A stretch of DNA of 8,711 nucleotides from Comamonadaceae bacterium (GTDB taxonomy: Bacteria > Pseudomonadota > Gammaproteobacteria > Burkholderiales > Burkholderiaceae_C), in contig CANHUM010000054.1 of assembly GCA_947463845.1 (NCBI GenBank), positions 1-8,711 of the forward strand, written 5' to 3'. How positions within the stretch are numbered: the first letter of the stretch is position 1; every line of letters begins with the position of its first letter. A model generated the notes under the pieces. It saw only the letters and a list, made by a program, of their open reading frames with translations, did not search any database and was not told the DNA's origin. A program made the position numbers and the translations under genes. Positions 1-5,122 of this stretch are shown piece by piece.

Positions 1-828
1 GAGCGCTTTGACGACGTCATCACCAGCGCACCCTTGCGGGCCTTGAGCGCCACGCTGGACCGCGATGACCCGCCACCCTCGGCCGACACCGAATTGCCCC
101 CCTTATGGCATTGGTTGTTCTTTTTGCCCAACGCCCCTGCGCACCAGATCGGGCCCGATGGCCATGCCCTGCGCGGCGGGTTTTTGCCTCCGGTACCCCT
201 GCAGCGCCGCATGTGGGCTGGTGGGCATTTGGAATGGCACCAGGCCCTTCGGGTGGGGGATGCAGTACAGCGCACATCGACTGTGCAGTCGGTGCAGCAC
301 AAGCGAGGACGCAGCGGTGACCTGGTGTTTGTGAAGGTGCTCCACACACTGCACGGTGCGCAGGGTCTTTGCCTGAGCGAAATCCATGACGTGGTGTACA
401 GACCCGCTGCCAGTCCACAGGACGCACCGCCGCAGTCCCTGATGGGGTCCGAATTGACCGTGCCGGACCAGCCCATGTGGCAACGTGAAGTGGTGCCCGA
501 TGCGGTGCTGCTGTTCCGTTACTCGGCCCTCACGTTCAATGGGCACCGCATCCATTACGACCGTTCGTATGCCACCCAGGTCGAAGGCTATCCGGGTCTG
601 GTGATGCATGGCCCATTGATGGCCACACTGCTGGTGGACCTGGTGCGCAGACACAGCACACGCAGCCTCAAGAACTTCCGCTTCAAAGCCTTGCGGCCTG
701 TTTTTGAGTGTGGTGACGCGCGCGCCCTTCGCTTGTGCGCGCAAGCCCTGAACGAGCAACAACTTCAACTGTGGGTTCAAGACCATGAAGGCCTGGTTTG
801 CATGCAAGCCAGCGCCGAATTCAACTGA
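1..828 (+). CDS. FAS1-like/MaoC-family acyl-CoA hydratase, probable mesaconyl-C4-CoA (itaconyl-CoA) hydratase; 5' end outside window
   Basis: The frame is open from base 1 (reading ERFDDVITSAPLRALSATLD) to a TGA at 826-828, giving 275 residues. A TTG at 34 is not the likely start, because the upstream codons continue a typical family N-terminus. The protein has a two-hotdog layout: an N-terminal FAS1-like dehydratase half (RRMWAGGHLEWHQALRVGD) and a C-terminal MaoC-like half. The latter carries RYSALTFNGHRIHYD followed by EGYPGLVMHGP, the hydratase-2 motif region; its His is encoded at 553-555 and its Asp at 559-561. Proteins of this class hydrate mesaconyl-C4-CoA or itaconyl-CoA to citramalyl-CoA in the cytosol. 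The downstream acyl-CoA dehydrogenase and class III CoA-transferase support that role. The position normally occupied by the catalytic Asp of (R)-hydratases is Asn here (538-540). The family call is firm; the substrate is inferred from context. A generic beta-hydroxyacyl-CoA dehydratase is the alternative. Confidence 0.85.
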   Translation, partial: ERFDDVITSAPLRALSATLDRDDPPPSADTELPPLWHWLFFLPNAPAHQIGPDGHALRGGFLPPVPLQRRMWAGGHLEWHQALRVGDAVQRTSTVQSVQHKRGRSGDLVFVKVLHTLHGAQGLCLSEIHDVVYRPAASPQDAPPQSLMGSELTVPDQPMWQREVVPDAVLLFRYSALTFNGHRIHYDRSYATQVEGYPGLVMHGPLMATLLVDLVRRHSTRSLKNFRFKALRPVFECGDARALRLCAQALNEQQLQLWVQDHEGLVCMQASAEFN

Positions 829-843
829 CCTTGTGAAATCAAG

Positions 844-2013
844 ATGAGCCAACCTCTGCCACCCATCGACGCGCACCAACCCTTGCGTGAGGCCGTCCGC
901 GACCTTTGCCAACGCTTCGATTCGGGCTACTGGCAACAAGTTGACGAAGCCCGTGGCTACCCAGAAGCCTTTGTCGATGCGCTGACGAACGCAGGCTGGT
1001 TGGCCGCCATGATCCCCACTGAATATGGCGGTTCGGGATTGGGTGTCACCGAAGCCTCGGTGATCATGGAAGAAATCAATCTTTCGGGTGGCAATGCCGG
1101 GGCTTGTCACGGGCAGATGTACAACATGGGCACCTTGTTGCGGCATGGATCGGCCGAGCAAAAGGCACTGTACTTGCCCAAAATTGCATCCGGTGAATGG
1201 CGCTTGCAATCGATGGCGGTCACTGAACCTGGCACGGGCACAGACACCACGCAACTGAAGACCACGGCCGTGCGGCGTGGCGACCGGTACGTGGTGAACG
1301 GGCAGAAGGTCTGGATCTCGCGCATCCAGCACTCGGACTGGATGGTCTTGCTGGCCCGCACCACACCGCTGAGCCAGGTTGCGCGCAAAAGCGAAGGCCT
1401 GTCGATTTTCATCGTGGACATCCAGCAAGCTTTGGCGACAGGCATGCGCGTCAGGCCCATCCGCAACATGGTCAACCATGAGACTAACGAGGTGTTTTTT
1501 GACGAACTGGAAATTCCGGTCGAACAGCTGATCGGCCAGGAAGGTCAGGGCTTTCGCTACATTCTGGATGGCTTGAATGCAGAACGCAGCCTGATCGCGG
1601 CCGAATGCATTGGCGACGCGTACTGGTTCATCAACAAGGCCCGCCGCTACGCCCAGGACCGCGAGGTGTTTGGTCGCCCGATCGGGCAAAACCAGGGCAT
1701 CCAGTTTCCAATGGCTGAGAGTTACATCGAAACCGAGGCCGCCAACCTGATGCGTTTTCGGGCCTGTGAACTGTTTGACGCAGGCCTGCCCTGTGGTGCA
1801 CAAGCCAACATGGCCAAATACCTGGCGGCCAAAGCCTCATGGGAAGCAGCGAACATGTGCCTGCAAACCCATGGCGGCTTTGGCTTCGCCTGCGAATACG
1901 ATGTGGAGCGCAAATTCCGGGAGACCCGGCTCTACCAGGTGGCCCCCATCTCCACCAATCTGATTTTTTCTTATATGGCCGAGCATGTGCTGGGTCTGCC
2001 CAGGTCGTTCTGA
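844..2013 (+). CDS. Acyl-CoA dehydrogenase (FAD flavoprotein, isovaleryl-CoA-dehydrogenase-type active site)
   Basis: This 389-residue protein has the full length of the soluble acyl-CoA dehydrogenase family, which oxidises the alpha-beta bond of an acyl-CoA and passes electrons to ETF. The helical N-domain covers about residues 1-120. The FAD/substrate beta-domain signature is MAVTEPGTGTDTTQLKT (124-140) with VNGQKVWIS (151-159). The C-terminal helical domain has REVFGRPIGQNQGIQFPMAE (273-292) and QTHGGFGF (341-348). The usual catalytic Glu of the YEG motif is Gln365 (RLYQVAPIS), but Glu247 in NAERSL sits where isovaleryl-CoA and long-chain dehydrogenases keep their base, so the enzyme is probably active. 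It starts 15 nt after the hydratase with only a weak ribosome-binding site, and its stop overlaps the next ATG, so it is cotranscribed. The partners suggest a 2-methylsuccinyl-CoA-like substrate. That is inference; other short or branched acyl-CoAs are possible. Confidence 0.93.
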   Translation: MSQPLPPIDAHQPLREAVRDLCQRFDSGYWQQVDEARGYPEAFVDALTNAGWLAAMIPTEYGGSGLGVTEASVIMEEINLSGGNAGACHGQMYNMGTLLRHGSAEQKALYLPKIASGEWRLQSMAVTEPGTGTDTTQLKTTAVRRGDRYVVNGQKVWISRIQHSDWMVLLARTTPLSQVARKSEGLSIFIVDIQQALATGMRVRPIRNMVNHETNEVFFDELEIPVEQLIGQEGQGFRYILDGLNAERSLIAAECIGDAYWFINKARRYAQDREVFGRPIGQNQGIQFPMAESYIETEAANLMRFRACELFDAGLPCGAQANMAKYLAAKASWEAANMCLQTHGGFGFACEYDVERKFRETRLYQVAPISTNLIFSYMAEHVLGLPRSF

Positions 2014-3209
2014 TGTCCAACACTCCCGCCACAAAGGCCGGCACAAGACCCTTGGACCACATCACCGTGGTGTCTTTGGAGCACGCGATTGCCGCGCCTT
2101 TTTGCACCCGCCAACTCGCCGATCTGGGCGCCCGTGTCATCAAGGTGGAGCGGCCAGGTGCCGGCGATTTTGCCCGCGCTTACGACCAACGTGCGCGTGG
2201 ACAGTCTTCGCATTTTGTGTGGGTCAACCGCTCCAAGGAAAGCCTGGCGCTGGACCTGAAAGAGCCACGCCAATTGGCCGTGCTCAAAGCCTTGCTGGCC
2301 AAAGCAGATGTGCTGGTGCAAAACCTGGCCCCCGGGGCCACCGCCCGCATGGGACTCGACGCCCACACACTGCACAAACAACACCCTCGCCTCATTGTGT
2401 GTGACATCTCGGGCTATGGCCAGGATGGTCCCTACCGGGACAAGAAAGCCTATGACCTGTTGATTCAGAGCGAAGCCGGCTACCTGAGTGTGACCGGCAC
2501 TCCTGAGCATCCCAGCAAAAGTGGCAACTCCATTGCCGACATTGCCGCAGGCATGTACGCCCACAGCAACATCCTGTCGGCCCTGCTGCAGCGTGAAAAA
2601 ACAGGCGTGGGCTCGCACATCGATGTCTCCATGCTGGAAGCACTGACCGAGTGGATGGGATTTCCCATGTACTACGCGATGGACGGCGCGCCACCACCAC
2701 CTCGCAACGCGGCAGCCCACGCCACGATTTATCCCTACGGACCCTTTCAGGTGGGCAGCCAACTGGGCAAACAGGGCGAGCACATCGGCACCGTGATGCT
2801 GGGCCTGCAAAACGAGCGCGAGTGGGTGCAGTTTTGCGCACACGTGTTGTTGCAACCCGCCTTGGCCAGCGACCCCCGATTTGACAGCAACGCTCAACGC
2901 AACGCCCACCGCGTGGCTCTGCAGGCCATCATCCTGAACACCTTCGCAGGTTTGACGCTGACCCAAGTGACTGAACGTCTGGAGTTGGCACAAATTGCCA
3001 ATGCCCGCATGAACAGCATGGCGGACCTGTGGGTACACCCCCAACTTCAGGCACGGCAGCGCTGGACACACGTTCCATCACCCCGTGGCGAACTGCCAGC
3101 ACTGCTGCCGCCAGGCAGACAAAGCGCGTTTGACTACCGCATGGACCCCATCCCGCACGTGGGGGAGCACACCCAGGCGATCCTGGATGAGCTGGGATTA
3201 CAGATTTAG
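2013..3209 (+). CDS. Class III (CaiB/BaiF) CoA-transferase, probable C5-dicarboxylate (mesaconate/itaconate) CoA-transferase
   Basis: The ATG at 2013 overlaps the dehydrogenase stop (TGATG), giving 398 residues, the normal family length. Longer readings upstream run inside the previous gene and lack family sequence. The N-terminal Rossmann-like CoA site is visible as VVSLEHAIAAPFCTRQLADLGARVIKVERP, split over residues 19-48. GYGQDGPY (134-141) and KKAYDLLIQSEAG (144-156) follow. Asp176 in SIADIAAG matches the catalytic aspartate that forms the acyl-aspartyl anhydride in formyl-CoA transferase. The HATIYPYGPF stretch (236-245) with LQNEREWVQFC (265-275) is typical of the subgroup acting on succinate, malate, itaconate or mesaconate, normally with succinyl-CoA as donor. 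A PPPP run at 227-230 lies in the variable loop before it. In this operon the enzyme would activate the free acid. Family and catalysis are firm; the acceptor is inferred. Confidence 0.9.
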   Translation: MSNTPATKAGTRPLDHITVVSLEHAIAAPFCTRQLADLGARVIKVERPGAGDFARAYDQRARGQSSHFVWVNRSKESLALDLKEPRQLAVLKALLAKADVLVQNLAPGATARMGLDAHTLHKQHPRLIVCDISGYGQDGPYRDKKAYDLLIQSEAGYLSVTGTPEHPSKSGNSIADIAAGMYAHSNILSALLQREKTGVGSHIDVSMLEALTEWMGFPMYYAMDGAPPPPRNAAAHATIYPYGPFQVGSQLGKQGEHIGTVMLGLQNEREWVQFCAHVLLQPALASDPRFDSNAQRNAHRVALQAIILNTFAGLTLTQVTERLELAQIANARMNSMADLWVHPQLQARQRWTHVPSPRGELPALLPPGRQSAFDYRMDPIPHVGEHTQAILDELGLQI

Positions 3210-3218
3210 CGGCACAGT

Positions 3219-4190
3219 TCAGCCCAGCACAAGCTGCGCCACGTGGATGTACATGGGAATCCCGAACAGAATGTTCATGGGAAACGTGATGCCCAATGAC
3301 AAGCCGAAGTACAAGGACGGATTGGCCTCAGGGATGGCATAACGCAACACGGCAGGCACCACAATGTAAGAAGCGCTGGCCGACAGCACCATCAGCATGG
3401 CCGCATCTGCCACTGGCATTTTCAGAACTGCGGCCAAAGTCAGTGCCATCGCCGCATGGACCCAAGGGCCGACCCCGGCGTACACCAGCAAGAATGCTGA
3501 GGTCTTGCGGGCTTGCGAAAAGTTCCTGGCCACCATCAGCCCCATGTCCAGCAAAAAGAAGGCCAGCAAACCTTTGAACAAATCACCCGCAAAGGGTTGC
3601 ATCATGGTCTTGCCTGCTTCACCACCGACATAACCGATGATCATCGAGCCAATCAAAAGCAGATGTGCGCCATCGGTGAAGGATTCATGCAGGATTTTTC
3701 CCAAGGAAAATTGGCCTGCCGAGCCCTGCCCCTGTGGGTTCAGCCTTTGACGATTGGCATTGGCCAGGAGCACCGCCATGATGATGGCCGGAGACTCCAT
3801 GATGACCATGGCCACCGTCATGTGCCCCCCAAAAGTCAATCCGCTGGCTTCCAGAAATTGGGTGGCCGTGACAAATGTCACAGCGCTGACCGAACCGTAA
3901 GCTGCAGCTACAGCGGCCGCATCAAACCGCGCAATCCGGTTTTTCAGCAAGGCATAGCCCAGTGTGGGCACCAAAAAAGCCATGAAGAAAGCCGCCCCTA
4001 GGCTGATGGCGATCGAAGTGTCTATGCCCGACTTGGCCAATGCAAAACCACCTTTGAGCCCCAGAGCCATCAACAGGTACAAGGACAGGAATTTGGCGAT
4101 CGAGCGAGGAATCTCAAGGTTGGATTTGAAAGCGCCGGCCAGCACCCCAAAGACAAAGAAAAGAATGGCTGGATCCAGTAGTGTGTTCAT
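3219..4190 (-). CDS. SbtA-family sodium-dependent bicarbonate transport permease
   Basis: This 323-residue integral membrane protein has about ten hydrophobic segments in two related halves, as in the SbtA family (Pfam Na_bicarb_trans). Family-typical stretches are IPRSIAKFLSLYLLMALGLKGG (27-48), AAAYGSVSAVTFVTA (95-109) in the first half and LSASASYIVVPAVLRYAIPEA (269-289) in the second. The two Ser-rich half-helix motifs are the ones that form the sodium/bicarbonate site in cyanobacterial SbtA. Known members import bicarbonate with sodium across the inner membrane; proteobacterial members are less studied, so the substrate here is inferred. The start is fixed by an AAGGAG seven bases upstream of the ATG. 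No gene for SbtB, the PII-like regulator usually paired with it, lies beside it. Its stop is 9 nt from that of the convergent CoA-transferase, and it is preceded by its own regulatory region. Confidence 0.92.
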   Translation of the reverse strand: MNTLLDPAILFFVFGVLAGAFKSNLEIPRSIAKFLSLYLLMALGLKGGFALAKSGIDTSIAISLGAAFFMAFLVPTLGYALLKNRIARFDAAAVAAAYGSVSAVTFVTATQFLEASGLTFGGHMTVAMVIMESPAIIMAVLLANANRQRLNPQGQGSAGQFSLGKILHESFTDGAHLLLIGSMIIGYVGGEAGKTMMQPFAGDLFKGLLAFFLLDMGLMVARNFSQARKTSAFLLVYAGVGPWVHAAMALTLAAVLKMPVADAAMLMVLSASASYIVVPAVLRYAIPEANPSLYFGLSLGITFPMNILFGIPMYIHVAQLVLG

Positions 4191-4197
4191 CAGATAT

Positions 4198-4203
4198 CTC
4201 CTT
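4198..4203 (-). promoter_or_regulatory. Shine-Dalgarno site of the SbtA-family gene
   Basis: AAGGAG on the minus strand stands seven bases before the ATG at 4190. This is the strongest ribosome-binding site in the window and fixes the start of the permease. Confidence 0.85.
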
Positions 4204-4210
4204 GACGGCG

Positions 4211-4239
4211 ATCCTAAGAACGAATTTGATCCTTGTAAA
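4211..4239 (-). promoter_or_regulatory. Putative sigma-70 promoter of the SbtA-family gene
   Basis: On the minus strand TTTACA (4239-4234, five of six bases of the -35 consensus) is followed after exactly 17 nt by TAGGAT (4216-4211, four of six of the -10 consensus). The start of transcription would fall near 4204, just before the Shine-Dalgarno site, giving a very short leader. This is a consensus match by eye only. Confidence 0.45.
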
Positions 4240-4260
4240 ATTGATTTTGCATGTCCTGTT

Positions 4261-4278
4261 CATAGATTTATACCTATG
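4261..4278. promoter_or_regulatory. Inverted repeat CATAG-N8-CTATG, candidate regulator-binding site
   Basis: The perfect 5-bp arms at 4261-4265 and 4274-4278 flank an AT-rich 8-bp centre. The midpoint lies about 65 bp upstream of the start predicted from the 4211-4239 promoter. That is the usual place for the recognition site of a LysR-type activator, a family that controls bicarbonate transporters in cyanobacteria. The spacing (N8) differs by one from the common ATAC-N7-GTAT pattern. The regulator is not in the window, so the role is inferred. Confidence 0.35.
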
Positions 4279-4366
4279 TAAATAAATAGCGGCCTTATGC
4301 CTTGTCCCTACCCGCACCAACCTTGCGCAGTTCAAAGAGTCATCAAATACGGCGACTTGCAATCCA

Positions 4367-5122
4367 TCACCGGTCCCACTCGATAGATTTGACCCAGCCC
4401 ACACTTTGAGCGCCTGTGTTGTCGCTGTCCGCACCGATCAGCACCGCACGCACCTGAGGTACTGCTGACCCAGAGGGCAATTCATGGGCAAACAACTTTG
4501 CAAAATCTGTGGCAACGTCGCGGGTCTCTGTTTGCCATTGCGCGAGAGGCGCACCCTTGCCTTGCAGCGTGATGAAACGCACGCGCTGGGTGTAGGGGTT
4601 AGTGCCTTGCAGGCCAGCGGGGTGCACGCTGTCCCACACATAGCACAGGGTGGCGGCAGGCAGTTCTTCGCCGCTGACGCTGCGCGCGATGCGCAACATG
4701 GTTCGCTCCACCAACGGCACACGGTCCAGCGGATGGTCGAACATCACACACACTTTGAGCGCCGCGTCGTCACCCGCTTTGGTCAAGATGTCGGCCACCC
4801 CTTTGCCGCCCGTGAGCGGCTGGTCCAAACGCCAGCGCCATTGCAGCCGACCCGCGTCAACTTTGGGCAGATCATGGACCCAGGTGCCATACGAAGCGCG
4901 GGTACTGACCTTCAGGGCCCGCTCACCTTGGGTCTCGGCCAGCTCGAAACGCGTGGCCGGAATGTCGGCCTTGGATTTTGGAAAACCCACAAAGCGCCAT
5001 GTCTTCGCGGCTAAGCCATCGGCGGGCACCAGAGGCGAAATAGGTTGTGCAGCGGCAGATGCTGTGATGAAGGCCATGCCCAGCGCCAGGAGCGCAGGGA
5101 CAGGTTTCATGAACAGGGTCAT
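4367..5122 (-). CDS. Exported DUF3047 domain protein
   Basis: With the ATG at 5122 the protein has 251 residues. That ATG overlaps the TGA of the upstream flavoprotein gene (ATGA), which argues for translational coupling. The in-frame ATG at 5110 (MKPVPALLALG) is a good alternative and gives a tidier signal peptide. Neither has a clear Shine-Dalgarno site, and the longer reading from 5191 would run well into the previous gene. A signal peptide is seen: hydrophobic residues about 9-20, then ASAAAQ with likely cleavage near residue 25, so export to the periplasm is predicted. DUF3047 hallmarks are WRWRLD (95-100), YVWDS (161-165), NPYT (175-178), RDV (201-203) and ADSDNTG (231-237). The family has no established function. 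It is the third gene of the metH operon and follows a membrane flavoprotein, hinting at an envelope role. No convincing intrinsic terminator follows the stop. Confidence 0.88.
   Translation of the reverse strand: MTLFMKPVPALLALGMAFITASAAAQPISPLVPADGLAAKTWRFVGFPKSKADIPATRFELAETQGERALKVSTRASYGTWVHDLPKVDAGRLQWRWRLDQPLTGGKGVADILTKAGDDAALKVCVMFDHPLDRVPLVERTMLRIARSVSGEELPAATLCYVWDSVHPAGLQGTNPYTQRVRFITLQGKGAPLAQWQTETRDVATDFAKLFAHELPSGSAVPQVRAVLIGADSDNTGAQSVGWVKSIEWDR

Noticed and set aside
103..1803. 566-codon open frame on the minus strand
   Set aside because: It lies opposite the hydratase and acyl-CoA dehydrogenase genes, both clearly recognisable. Its translation has no family features.
1839..2012. 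Upstream extension of the CoA-transferase
   Set aside because: It would overlap the dehydrogenase by 175 nt, and the extra residues are not family-like. The ATG at 2013 forms a standard stop-start overlap.
1971..3071. 366-codon open frame on the minus strand
   Set aside because: It is the antisense shadow of the CoA-transferase; low-complexity His/Gln/Gly-rich translation.
4266..4273. TATAAAT as the -10 box of a second promoter (minus strand)
   Set aside because: The hexamer 17 nt upstream has no resemblance to a -35 box, and the sequence is better explained as the centre of the inverted repeat.
4290..4366. Intrinsic terminator after the DUF3047 gene
   Set aside because: Only short imperfect stems (for example GCGCA/TGCGG) are present, and no run of T follows on the minus strand.
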